DNA from: Bacteroidota bacterium
GTDB taxonomy: Bacteria; Bacteroidota; Bacteroidia; Chitinophagales; S012-47
NCBI GenBank assembly: GCA_024276745.1
Contig: JAJRWN010000056.1
Coordinates: 1 to 36,362 of the forward strand
Reading direction: 5' to 3'
DNA length: 36,362 nt
Shown: in pieces, positions 25,095 through 35,510 of the stretch
How the letters are laid out: each line of letters starts with the position of its first letter
How positions within the stretch are numbered: position 1 is the first letter of the stretch
The notes under the pieces: generated by a model
What the model was told of the DNA's origin: nothing
Databases searched by the model: none
Seen by the model: the letters and a program-made list of their open reading frames with translations, nothing else
Position numbers and translations under genes: made by a program

Positions 25095-27104
25095 TTAGTA
25101 TTGAAGCAAATCCATCAATTGTTTTTCAAAGCGGCTATTAGCCATAAACTGTTTTTCCAAAGCAGCAGCAAAAGGTACCGGTGTGTCGAGCGATGCACAA
25201 CGGATTACCGGAGCATCAAGATACTCAAATGCATGTTCTACAATCCATGCCGATAATTCACCACCGATACCACCGATTAAGGTGTCTTCATGCAGAATTA
25301 TCACTTTCCCCGTTTTCTGAACCGTTTTCAAAAGACTTTTTTCATCAAAAGGCATCAGGGTTCTTAAATCCAATAAATCGGCCGAAATCTCCGGATGTTT
25401 ATCTAATATTTCCAGTGCCCAATGCACGCCAAGCCCATAGCTTATAATACTAACATCATCGCCTGTGCGATGCAATCTTGCCCGGCCAATTTCTTCGGTA
25501 TAATAGGCTTCGGGTACCGCTTCTTTAATCTTTCTATAAAGTGCTTTATGTTCGAAAAACAAGATTGGATTCGGATCGTCAAAAGCAGCCAGCAAAAGAC
25601 CTTTTGCATCAGTAGGTGTAGAAGGATATACCACCTTTAAACCGGGAATATGGGTAAACCATGCTTCGTTTGATTGGGAATGAAAAGGACCTGCCGAAAC
25701 ACCACCGCCACAAGGCATCCGGACAACAAGATCGGCATTGATATTCCAACGGTAATGAATTTTTGCCAGATTATTTACAATTTGATTAAACCCACAACTG
25801 ACAAAATCGGCAAATTGCATTTCAACCATAGCTTTAAAACCCGAAGCCGCCAATCCCAACCCCGTGCCCAGAATGGCCGATTCACATAAAGGAGTATTCC
25901 TTATCCGCTCAGCACCATAGGTTTCAAAAAATCCTTTGGTTACTTTAAACACCCCCCCATAAGCTGCAATATCCTGTCCCATCAAAACTAATTGGGGATA
26001 TTTATTCATGGCCTCTTTCAATCCATCCGAAATTGCATCTACAAATCGCATTTCCTGTAACTTACTCCCTGGTTTTACCACATTCGTAAGAGCCGGTGCA
26101 TAAACCGATTTCAACTCATTCTCTTGGTTGGCTTTCAATGCAGGACTTTGATCGGCTTTCTGCCAGGCAACATTAATTTCGTCTTTAATATCCGAACGGA
26201 TTTTGATCTTTGATTTTTCGGAAAGTATTCCTTCGTCAAGCAAAAAATTTTCAAAACTTAAAACAGGATCTTTCTTACCCCAGGCTTCCATCAATTCTTT
26301 GGGCACATACTTGGTTCCCGATGCTTCCTCATGTCCGCGCATTCTAAAAGTCATGCACTCTAATAAAAAAGGATGTGGACTTTTCCGCATTTCAGCAGCA
26401 ATCTTTTTTACTTCAGTAAAAACTTCAAGAATATTATTTCCTTCAATGCTTTTCGAAGCAATACCATATCCTTTTCCTTTATCGGCAAGATATTCAATGT
26501 TAAACTGTTCGTTTACGGGTGTGGAAAGTCCGTAGCCATTATTTTCAATAAGAAATAATACCGGTAAATTCCATACCGCAGCAACATTCAATGCTTCATG
26601 AAATTCACCTTGGCTGCTACCTCCTTCTCCACTAAATACAAGCGTAATCTTAGCCTCATTACGGAGTACATTTCCCAAAGCATACCCATCGGCTACACTT
26701 AGCTGAGGACCCAAATGTGAAATCATACCGTGAATATGATAATCAAGGGTGCCAAAATGGAAAGAACGGTCGCGCCCTGCAGTAAATCCGTTTGCTTTTC
26801 CCTGAAATTGTAAAAACAATTGTTCCAGAGGGACATTACGAGAAGTGAATACTCCCAGATTCCGGTGCATGGGAAGCATCATCTCCTCCGGATTGATGGC
26901 TTTTGTAGCACCAACGGCAATGGCTTCCTGGCCAATACCTGCAAACCATTTACTGATCCGGCCTTGCCGTAGCAGAATAATCATTTTTTCCTCAATCAAG
27001 CGTGGTTTAAGTATCGCTTTATACAGTTCCAGTAAAGCTTCAATAGAAAAACCTTTTCTGTCGAAATGCAATGGAATATTTTCCGGTTTATGATGCCTTT
27101 CCAT
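25095..27104 (-). CDS. Fused E1 alpha/beta subunits of a branched-chain-type 2-oxoacid dehydrogenase
   Basis: A thiamine-diphosphate-dependent E1 with alpha and beta chains in one polypeptide (numbering of the 695-aa ORF). The alpha part, about 45-360, has the ThDP motif GEGGSSQGEFHEALN...ENNGYG (185-218) and GIGQEAIAVGA. The beta part, about 375-695, has MRFVDAISDGLKEAMNKYP, GQDIAAYGGVFKVTKG, NTPLCESAILGTGLGLA and FEHKALYR. E1 decarboxylates the 2-oxoacid and passes the acyl group to the lipoyl arm of E2. The beta chain fits the branched-chain/2-oxoisovalerate class better than pyruvate dehydrogenase, but the substrate is not certain. I prefer ATG 27104 (MERHHKPEN) over 27182, because the longer form runs 95 nt into the LutB gene. 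Confidence 0.92.
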   Translation of the reverse strand: MERHHKPENIPLHFDRKGFSIEALLELYKAILKPRLIEEKMIILLRQGRISKWFAGIGQEAIAVGATKAINPEEMMLPMHRNLGVFTSRNVPLEQLFLQFQGKANGFTAGRDRSFHFGTLDYHIHGMISHLGPQLSVADGYALGNVLRNEAKITLVFSGEGGSSQGEFHEALNVAAVWNLPVLFLIENNGYGLSTPVNEQFNIEYLADKGKGYGIASKSIEGNNILEVFTEVKKIAAEMRKSPHPFLLECMTFRMRGHEEASGTKYVPKELMEAWGKKDPVLSFENFLLDEGILSEKSKIKIRSDIKDEINVAWQKADQSPALKANQENELKSVYAPALTNVVKPGSKLQEMRFVDAISDGLKEAMNKYPQLVLMGQDIAAYGGVFKVTKGFFETYGAERIRNTPLCESAILGTGLGLAASGFKAMVEMQFADFVSCGFNQIVNNLAKIHYRWNINADLVVRMPCGGGVSAGPFHSQSNEAWFTHIPGLKVVYPSTPTDAKGLLLAAFDDPNPILFFEHKALYRKIKEAVPEAYYTEEIGRARLHRTGDDVSIISYGLGVHWALEILDKHPEISADLLDLRTLMPFDEKSLLKTVQKTGKVIILHEDTLIGGIGGELSAWIVEHAFEYLDAPVIRCASLDTPVPFAAALEKQFMANSRFEKQLMDLLQY

Positions 27105-28470
27105 GCTGTTTTTTCCACTGTTGATTAAAAGAAGTGTTGGGAAATATGATTGCATCCCGGTCTTTTCCCCAGGATTTTGCAAATATTTTTTTAAACATAT
27201 AGTTTTTCATTTTCCCTGATGCCATATTCATCAAGCTACGCTTAAGCATGGCTTTGCGCCACCATTTCCATACCCGCTTTTCCATACTGCCGGCATACCC
27301 ATCATTGTTCAACAAATTTCGATTATACAAAAGTAAATTATGCAGATCGATTTTTACGGGACATGTTTCGGTACAAGCACCACAAAGACTTGAGGCAAAA
27401 CTAAGATGACCGGCTTTTTCTTTGCCGGCAAAATGTGGTGAAATTACCGAACCGATGGGTCCGCTATAGGTTTGCCCGTAAGTATGGCCGCCTATGGTTT
27501 TATAAACCGGACATACGTTAAGGCATGCGCCACAACGAATACAATGCATCACTTGACGCAATTGAACATCGGCCAATATATCCGAGCGGCCATTATCCAT
27601 TAATATCACATACATCTCTTCGGGACCACCGGCTTCGCTGTCTTTGGCAGGCCCGGTAAAGAGGGTATTGTAAACCGTAAGTTTTTGCCCGGTACCATAG
27701 GTAGCCAGCAAAGGCCAAAACAAAGCCAAATCATGGATTGAAGGCAATACCCGTTCTATTCCTGCAAGAGCAATATGAACTTTTGGAAAGGTAGTGCTAA
27801 GCCTTGCATTTCCTTCATTCTCGGTAATAGCAATACCCCCTACATCGGCAACTATGAAGTTTGCTCCCGTTATACCAATATCTGCCCGTATATATTTTTC
27901 GCGAAGAGCTTCACGGGCAGCCATGGTAAGTTGCTCCGGGGTATTGTCTTCGGGAGTACCTAATTTCTCGTGAAAAAGTTGGGCAACATCTTCTTTCGAT
28001 TTATGCATGGCCGGAGTTACAATATGATATGGTTTTTCACCGGCAAGCTGTACAATAAACTCCCCTAAATCAGTCTCCGACACTTCAATGCCTTTTGCCT
28101 CAAGGGCATCGTTTAATTCAATTTCTTCGGTGGCCATACTTTTTGATTTTACCACCGTTCTACCATTGTGTTTTTCTATGATTCCTAATATTAGATTGCG
28201 TGCCTCTTCCGCATCTTTTGCCCAAAGTATTTGCCCTCCATTACGCAAAAAATTACGCTCAAATTCCATCAGATAATTATCCAGCGATTCGATGGTTTTC
28301 CATTTTACGGCATGTGCTTTCCTTCTGGCAAGTTCAAGATCGGTATATTGTTTCTTCCCCTCTTCAACACCAGCCAAATACTTTGAGATATTAAACCTAA
28401 GCTTATTACGATGAGTAATATCGGCCGCTTTTAAACTTGATTTTTCTAAAAATTCTTCTTTAGGATTCAT
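27088..28470 (-). CDS. LutB/LldF-type iron-sulfur protein (lactate utilisation family)
   Basis: A 460-aa cytoplasmic protein of the LutB family, the iron-sulfur subunit of the LutABC lactate oxidation complex. An N-terminal LUD domain (KSMATEEIELNDALEAKGIEVSETDLGEF...GANFIVADVGGIAITENEGNARL) is followed by two 4Fe-4S motifs: CIRCGACLNVCPVYKTIGG at about 308-326 and LCGACTETCPVKIDLHNLL at about 360-378. LutA and LutC homologues are absent from this window, so the usual complex cannot be confirmed. The gene overlaps the start of the E1 gene by 17 nt, implying co-expression with 2-oxoacid oxidation. Confidence 0.92.
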   Translation of the reverse strand: MNPKEEFLEKSSLKAADITHRNKLRFNISKYLAGVEEGKKQYTDLELARRKAHAVKWKTIESLDNYLMEFERNFLRNGGQILWAKDAEEARNLILGIIEKHNGRTVVKSKSMATEEIELNDALEAKGIEVSETDLGEFIVQLAGEKPYHIVTPAMHKSKEDVAQLFHEKLGTPEDNTPEQLTMAAREALREKYIRADIGITGANFIVADVGGIAITENEGNARLSTTFPKVHIALAGIERVLPSIHDLALFWPLLATYGTGQKLTVYNTLFTGPAKDSEAGGPEEMYVILMDNGRSDILADVQLRQVMHCIRCGACLNVCPVYKTIGGHTYGQTYSGPIGSVISPHFAGKEKAGHLSFASSLCGACTETCPVKIDLHNLLLYNRNLLNNDGYAGSMEKRVWKWWRKAMLKRSLMNMASGKMKNYMFKKIFAKSWGKDRDAIIFPNTSFNQQWKKQHGKAS

Positions 28471-28487
28471 GGAAGCATTTAAGGATG

Positions 28488-28495
28488 TAAAGTTA
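28488..28495 (-). promoter_or_regulatory. Weak -7-like element (TAACTTTA) before the LutB gene
   Basis: Minus strand TAACTTTA matches TAnnTTTG except for the last base and ends 17 nt before the ATG. It sits in the 120-bp divergent gap 28471-28590, where nothing else stands out apart from a T-rich tract before 28591. Confidence 0.25.
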
Positions 28496-28590
28496 TAAAT
28501 TGTATCTTGTAAGCGGTAAGTATCCGGCTACTCATTAATGCATATTTTTATGGCCTATAGTAATTGTTTATTTTTATTTTCTTTTTTTCT

Positions 28591-31500
28591 ATGAATTACA
28601 GTTGGAACAAACGAACCTTTATCCTCAGTAAAATCAGTCTGATTAGTCTTATACTCACCACTTTCCCGGCCTGTAATACCACACCCCAAAAGCAGTAAAT
28701 TAAAAAACCTTTGTTTTCTTTGATTAGTGCTGAAAATTCAGGTATTTATTTTAATAATACATTAAGAGAGGATACTCAAAAAAATTATTTCACTTATCAA
28801 TATATCTATAATGGTGGAGGTGTTGCTTGTGGTGATTTGAACGGTGACGGCCTGCCGGACCTGTTCTTTACCGCAAATCAAACAAAAGATCAATTATATC
28901 TGAATGACGGATCTATGCATTTTCATAATGCCAGCCAATTACTTGATCCATCAGCTGATTATGGGTGGTCAACAGGGGTTTCGCTGGCAGATGTAAACGC
29001 TGATGGTCTGCTGGATATTTATGTTTGCAAATCGGCAAAATATCCGGCTGCCAAACGTCAAAATGTACTCTACATCCAGCAAGCTGACGGACATTTTTTA
29101 AATCAGGCTTCAGACTATGGTTTAAATGATCCTGCTTATAGCACACAAGCTTCCTTTTTTGATTATGATCTGGATGGTGATTTGGATATGTATTTAATGA
29201 ATCATCCGCCTGATAATCAGGCAAGTCTTACTGATTTGGTTCAAAAAAATAATCAACGTGACCAAATGAGAAGCGATAAATTATACCGGAACAACGGAGA
29301 TCATACTTTTAGCGATGTAAGTACATCATCCGGATTGTTGCCCGATTATTATGGATATGGCTTAGGCTTGTGTACGGTTGATATAAACGGAGACGGATGG
29401 ACCGATATCTATGTAGCAAATGATTATAGTATTCCTGATTACATGTATATAAACCAAAAAAACGGAAGCTTTCTTGAAAGCTATTCAAACATGACCCAAC
29501 AAGGTTCCTTTTATGGTATGGGTTGCGATATTGCAGATTATAATAACGATAAACTACCCGATATTGTAGTAGCGGATATGCTCTGCCGTGATCACTACAG
29601 ACGATTATCACAATTAGCAGGAAAAGCCAGCAAGGATTTTACTCAATATTTAGAAGCCGGATTTCATCCTACCTATATGGCTAATAGTCTTCAATTGAAT
29701 AATGGTGACGGTACTTTCAGCGAAATAGCTGCTTTGGCCGGAATAAAAGCCACGGACTGGAGTTGGTCGGTATTATTGCAAGACCTGGATAACGATGCCT
29801 GGAAAGATCTCTTTATAAGCAATGGATATCTGCACGATGTACGGAATATTGACGTGATTAATAATCGAAAAAAAAGAGCCAATAAACAAGGTTTGTATAA
29901 AGTTCGATTGTTCGATGAACTGAATAAAATACCTTCTCATAAACTGAGCAATTTTACATTCAGAAATAATCATGACCTTACTTTTGATTGGGTAAGCGGT
30001 CAATGGGGATTAAACAAAGCTTCATTTTCTAACGGAGCTGTATTTGCTGACCTTGACCAGGATGGAGATCTTGATTTAGTCGTAAACAATCTTAATGATC
30101 CGGCCTTTGTTTACGAAAACAATAGCCGTCAAATTGGGCTAAATCATTATATTGATATCGCCTTAAGCGCAAGCGATAATCCCATATTGGTGTACAATAC
30201 AAAAATTGAAATTGAAACAGCATCAACTTTTCAAAATCAAGAATATACTCCGGTAAGAGGTTATGAATCGGCTGCTGCAATACCCTTACATTTTGGCCTT
30301 GGAGCCGATTCTTTAATCAAAAAAATGATTGTCACTTGGCCCGATGGAAAACAAAATATATTGGATAATTTACCGGCAGACCAACTCATTCGGGTCAATC
30401 ATCAAGATGCCACAGATGCTGACAAAAAAGATGAAAATGCTATTGCTTTGTTTAAAGAAATCACCCATCAGATTGGTTTTGATTTAAAAGCTACTGTCTG
30501 GAAACATCCAGATGATTATGCTTCACAAGCACTATTACCTTTCAGTGTCACCGCACAAGGGCCACAGCTTGCAAACGCTGATGTAAATGCAGACGGATTA
30601 GAGGATGTATATCTGGGCGGAGGCAAGGGAAGTGCCGGTAAATTATTTATCCAACAAAACAATGGACAATTTGTTTTATCAAAAAATAAAGTATTTGCAA
30701 AAGATAAAGATTTAGTTGACGGTCAAGCGGCTTTCCTTGATATCGACAACGATGGCGATGTTGATTTGTATGTAGCCACTTGTGCCGGCAGTAACGATTC
30801 TTCCAAAAATAATGCCCCCGACCGGCTCTATTTGAATAATGGAAAGGGAATATTTCAAAAATCATCTGCCTCAATTCCTGATATCAATACAGCAACATTT
30901 TGTGTATTGCCCATCAATGCAAACAATGATCAATACACCGATTTGTTTGTTGGCGGACAAGTGGTACCCGGACATTATCCGGAAACACCAAAATCTTATT
31001 TACTGATTAATCATGCAGGAAAATTTACAGACAGTACAGATGTTTTAGCACCGGCACTTCGCCAGGCAGGCCTCGTTAGAAGTGCTTTATTTGTCAATAT
31101 TTTGGGAGATCGAATGCCCGAATTGATCGTAGCCGGTGAATGGATGCCGATACGTGTTTTTGCTTTTAACGGGCATACTTGGATGCCAATGCATCCGGCC
31201 GGTTTGGAACATACAAACGGATGGTGGCAATCACTGGCTGCTGCAGATTTTGATCAAGATGGTGACCTTGATCTTGTTGCAGGCAATATGGGTTTAAACA
31301 ACGATTTTCATGCAAGTCCCGATCAACCCTTAGAAAATTATCTTCTAAGCAATTCGCAAAACAATAAACCATACTTATTTTTTAGCCACTACGAAAAAGG
31401 AACCCCTTATCCTATAGAACATTTCGATGTTTTAACTCAGTACTTGCCGCTTATTAAAAATAAATATCCGAATAACAATACATTTGCAAGAGCCAGTACA

Positions 31501-32025
31501 AACGAAATTATTTCAGGAATTCAGACAAGCGGACATTACACCATTCATCAATTGGCAAGCGTACTGTTGGAAAATCTGGGGGATAGCAGCTTCCGGGTTA
31601 AACCCTTTTCAAAAATCATTCAAAGAGCACCGGCAATGGGACTTTTGGTTGATGATTTTAATCAAGATGGAAACTACGATATTCTCGTAGCAGGAAATTT
31701 TAACCAAACTGCTTCCGGTAAAAGCCCATTTAACGGTTCAAGCGGTACTTATTTAAATGGAAACGGAATGGGTGATTTTTGGATTCAAATGTCTTATATT
31801 AGTGGTTTCAACACAACTGGTGCAGGAAGAAATATAATTTTAATCCATTTAAAATCAGGTGATCAGGTAATTTTGCAAAGTCAGTACAATGAAACTATAA
31901 AAGCTTGGTTAATACAAAATAATGATTCTGATGTGATTACTTTATCAACCAAAACACAATACGTCAATACTTGGGGAGACAGTCCTATAAGTACCAATGA
32001 TACCGGGTCATGGGAAGACGAATGA
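28591..32025 (+). pseudogene. VCBS/FG-GAP repeat lipoprotein with UnbV domain (paralog 1), in-frame TAA after the signal peptide
   Basis: The ORF track begins at TTG 28711, but the same frame extends back to ATG 28591. That extension encodes a lipoprotein signal (MNYSWNKRTFILSKISLI..., lipobox FPAC at codon 28) and is broken only by TAA at 28696-28698. After the stop, KKPLFSLISAENSG lines up with EEKLFTLLKPGQTG of paralog 3, so the two pieces belong together. The body (1104 aa from TTG) has FG-GAP/VCBS repeats with calcium-type loops (DLNGDGLPD, DVNADGLLD, DLDQDGDLD), a UnbV/ASPIC domain at about 470-560 (FGLGADSLIKKMIVTWPDG) and a second set of repeats. Some loops are eroded (DYNNDKLPD, DLDNDAWKD). 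Expected role: outer-surface lipoprotein with beta-propellers. Without the signal the body would stay in the cytoplasm. Decay, readthrough or a base error all remain possible. Confidence 0.8.
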
Positions 32026-32042
32026 AATAAAAACCTAAAACC

Positions 32043-35000
32043 ATGAATAAAACAATCCAAAAAAATTTTGCTTTAATCTCAATTATTTTCGTGTATTCGT
32101 GCAATACCGGAGAAAAAACACCTTATGAAGGTAAAATGCTCGAATTAATGCCGCCATCGGCAAGCCATATTGATTTCATCAATCAAGTAGATGAAACCCA
32201 GGAAGCTAATTATATGACTTACGAAGGATTCTACCAGGGGGCCGGAGTTGCCACAGCTGATTTTAATAATGACGGTTTACCGGATATTTACTTTGCCGGA
32301 AATCTAAAAGAAGATAAACTGTACTTAAATAAAGGTGATATGCATTTTGAAGATATTACCGAAAGTGCAGGTATAGCCAATGACAAGGGATGGTCGGCTG
32401 GCGTCAGCGTAGCCGATGTAAACCACGATGGATGGCTCGATATTTATGTTTGCAAATTTCTTTGGAAACAAGATAGCTTAAGACATAATTTACTTTATAT
32501 CAATAATGGTGATATGACTTTTACCGAATCGGCTAAAGCATTTGGTATTGACGATGACGGATATTCGGTACAAGCCAGTTTTTTTGATTACGACCGGGAT
32601 GGTGATTTAGATTTATATGTTGTTAATCAACCACCGGATTATTATAAAGACCGGCAAGCACTAAGCGGATATGTTGATTATAAATATACCGACCGCTTGT
32701 ATGAAAATATGGGTCAAAATCATTTTGTTGATGTAACGGGGAAAGCAGGTATAAGCAATTATGCTTACGGATTAAGTGCAACGGTAGCCGATATAGATAA
32801 TGACGGCTGGCCGGATATTTATGTAGCCTGCGATTATGAAGCACCCGATTTTATGTATATCAATAATCATGACGGCACTTTCACAAATCATATCAACCAA
32901 TCACTCCGGCATATTTCCAATTACAGCATGGGGTCTGATGTAGCCGATTTTAATAATGACGGGTTTCTCGATATCTATGAAGCCGATATGGTAGCGCCTG
33001 ATAATTACCGGCTAAAAGCAAATATGAGTGGTATGAATCCACAAAAATTTTGGAATCTTGCCAATGCAGGCATGCATTATCAGTATATGTTCAATTCGCT
33101 GCAACTAAACCGGGGTAACCGGTATTTCAGCGAAATGGGTCAAATGGCCAATGTATCGGAAACCGACTGGAGCTGGACAGCCATGTTTTCGGATTTGGAT
33201 AATGACGGATTAAAAGATTTAATTGTCACCAATGGCATGAAACGGGATGTCACGAATACAGATTACCGGCACCGGATACAAGATTCTCTAAAAGTGCAAC
33301 AAGCAAGAGCACAAGCAAATGGTATTCAAAATTTTGAACCGGATTGGCTATCATTACTCACTTTGGCACCATCGGTAAAGCTGTCTGATTATCTATTCCA
33401 CAATAAAGGAGATTTAACTTTTAAAAATGTAGCCGCAGAATGGGGCTTCGACCGGCCGGGATGGGATCATGGTGTAGCACTGGCCGATTTGGATCAGGAT
33501 GGTGATTTGGATATGGTCGTCAACTCGCTAAACGATACTGCCCATATTTATCAAAATCATACCAACGATTTGAATGATAATAATTATATCAATTTCACAT
33601 TAAAAGGAAATTCCAGCAATCCTTTCTCTTATGGTGCAAGAGTTGAAATATACACACCAGACAGCAGCATGCAAGTACAAGAATTAATACCTGTACGCGG
33701 ATTTATGTCGTCAAACGAACCCATCATTCATTTTGGACTTCAACATAATCAAAAGGTCGATAAAATCATTATCAGATGGCCCAGCGGTCATACCATGGAA
33801 CTCAATAATCTGGAAGCAAACAAAACCTATGAATTGTACGAAAAAGAAGCTTCCCTTGAATATACCAGACCCAATATTACAAGCAATCCTTTATTTGCCG
33901 ATGTAAGCAGTGAAATAAAACTACATTACAAACATCAGGAAAACAATTTTGACGATTATGCCCGCGAAAGCCTTATTCCATATAAAATGTCGCAATTGGG
34001 ACCAAGCATTAGTTGTGCAGATGTAAATGGAGATTCCCTTCCAGATTTTTTTATTGGAGGTGCTCTTGGACAAAGCGGGAAAATATTTTATCAAACAACA
34101 TCAGGAAAATTTGAAAAATCAAATCAAGCAGCTTTAGAAGCAGATAAATCTTATGAAGATATCGGTTCAAGCTTTTTCGATGCCGATGGAGACGGTGATA
34201 TGGATTTATATGTATCGAGTGGAGGAAACGAATATGATATAGGTTCTACGTTTTATCGGGATCGATTATACCTCAATGACGGACAGGGACATTTTAGCAA
34301 AGCAACTAATGCCCTGCCTGATATCAGAGAAAGCAGCGGATGCGTAAAAGTTTTTGATTATGATCAGGACGGAGATCAGGATGTATTTATTGCCGGAAGA
34401 CAAAAACCCGGGCAATATCCTTTCCCGGCCAGTTCTTATATCTTACGAAATGATCAAGGTAAATTTACAAATGTCAGTCAGCAAATTGCACCTGCCTTGA
34501 AAGATATCGGCATGGTTACAGATGCAGTATGGACGGATATCAATCAAGATAATAATATCGATTTGGTATTGGTAGGAGAATGGATGCCTATTCGTATTTT
34601 AGAAAATCAGGCCGGCCGGTTTATCGACCAAACACAAGCTTATCACCTTGATCAGGAAACCGGATTCTGGAATACCATAAGCGCAGCAGATTTTGATCAA
34701 GACGGTGATATGGATTTAGTGGCCGGTAATATGGGTTTAAACCAAAAATACAAAGCCAGCGAGTCAGCTCCTTTTAGTGTTTATTGCACCGATTTTGATG
34801 AAAACGGTTCCCTCGATATCGTTTTGGGCTATGTAAACAATGGGGTTTCTTATCCTTTAAGAGGTCGCAGTTGTTCGTCAAGACAAATGCCCTATCTGAA
34901 AGACCGTTTCCCTACCTACGATACTTTTGCAAGCTCATCAATCGAAACTATTTATGGAGATAAATTAAACGATGCCCTGCACTATGATGCACATGATTTC

Positions 35001-35483
35001 GCCTCGGTTTACCTTGAAAACAAAGGCAACCGGCAGTTTGAGATTAACGCATTACCTATGATTGCTCAAATATCCACGATTTTTGATATTATTCCTTTTG
35101 ATTTTGATTTGGATGGAAATCTTGACTTAATTGTTTCGGGCAATTTATATGCACGCGAAATTGAAACCCAGAGAAACGATGGTGGCTATGGGCTTTATAT
35201 GAAAGGAGACGGGCATGGACATTTTAAAGCGGTTCCGATTGTAAAAAGCGGTTTCTTCACTCCGGGCGATGTTAAGCAATTGGCTTTGACCTATACGGCA
35301 GAAGGATTTCCTTTAATTCTGGTGGCTAAAAACAATGATTACATGCAGGCTATCGTGTGTACCAGCCGCTCGGCTGATGCCGGAACTACCACAAAATTTA
35401 AAGCCAAAGTAAAATATGCCAATACCTGGGCCGATGCACCGATAACCGATAATACCGACACAATTACCTGGAAGATTGAATAA
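32043..35483 (+). CDS. VCBS/FG-GAP repeat lipoprotein with UnbV/ASPIC domain (paralog 2)
   Basis: A 1146-aa protein starting with a lipoprotein signal peptide (MNKTIQKNFALISIIFVYSC, lipidated C20). Residues about 60-500 carry FG-GAP/VCBS repeats with calcium-binding loops (DFNNDGLPD, DVNHDGWLD, DYDRDGDLD, DIDNDGWPD, DLDQDGDLD). A UnbV/ASPIC domain follows at about 515-605 (YGARVEIYT, LIPVRGFMSSNEPIIHFGL, IIIRWPSGHTMELNNL). A second propeller-like half runs from about 615 to the end (DVNGDSLPD, DADGDGDMD, DYDQDGDQD, DFDQDGDMD, DFDLDGNLD). It aligns with paralog 1 throughout and lies 17 nt downstream of it, so one transcript is likely. Members of this family are surface lipoproteins of unproven function, often described as carbohydrate- or polymer-related. 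Confidence 0.9.
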   Translation: MNKTIQKNFALISIIFVYSCNTGEKTPYEGKMLELMPPSASHIDFINQVDETQEANYMTYEGFYQGAGVATADFNNDGLPDIYFAGNLKEDKLYLNKGDMHFEDITESAGIANDKGWSAGVSVADVNHDGWLDIYVCKFLWKQDSLRHNLLYINNGDMTFTESAKAFGIDDDGYSVQASFFDYDRDGDLDLYVVNQPPDYYKDRQALSGYVDYKYTDRLYENMGQNHFVDVTGKAGISNYAYGLSATVADIDNDGWPDIYVACDYEAPDFMYINNHDGTFTNHINQSLRHISNYSMGSDVADFNNDGFLDIYEADMVAPDNYRLKANMSGMNPQKFWNLANAGMHYQYMFNSLQLNRGNRYFSEMGQMANVSETDWSWTAMFSDLDNDGLKDLIVTNGMKRDVTNTDYRHRIQDSLKVQQARAQANGIQNFEPDWLSLLTLAPSVKLSDYLFHNKGDLTFKNVAAEWGFDRPGWDHGVALADLDQDGDLDMVVNSLNDTAHIYQNHTNDLNDNNYINFTLKGNSSNPFSYGARVEIYTPDSSMQVQELIPVRGFMSSNEPIIHFGLQHNQKVDKIIIRWPSGHTMELNNLEANKTYELYEKEASLEYTRPNITSNPLFADVSSEIKLHYKHQENNFDDYARESLIPYKMSQLGPSISCADVNGDSLPDFFIGGALGQSGKIFYQTTSGKFEKSNQAALEADKSYEDIGSSFFDADGDGDMDLYVSSGGNEYDIGSTFYRDRLYLNDGQGHFSKATNALPDIRESSGCVKVFDYDQDGDQDVFIAGRQKPGQYPFPASSYILRNDQGKFTNVSQQIAPALKDIGMVTDAVWTDINQDNNIDLVLVGEWMPIRILENQAGRFIDQTQAYHLDQETGFWNTISAADFDQDGDMDLVAGNMGLNQKYKASESAPFSVYCTDFDENGSLDIVLGYVNNGVSYPLRGRSCSSRQMPYLKDRFPTYDTFASSSIETIYGDKLNDALHYDAHDFASVYLENKGNRQFEINALPMIAQISTIFDIIPFDFDLDGNLDLIVSGNLYAREIETQRNDGGYGLYMKGDGHGHFKAVPIVKSGFFTPGDVKQLALTYTAEGFPLILVAKNNDYMQAIVCTSRSADAGTTTKFKAKVKYANTWADAPITDNTDTITWKIE

Positions 35484-35510
35484 GTCAGCGCCTATTCTTA
35501 TTTTAGGTCC

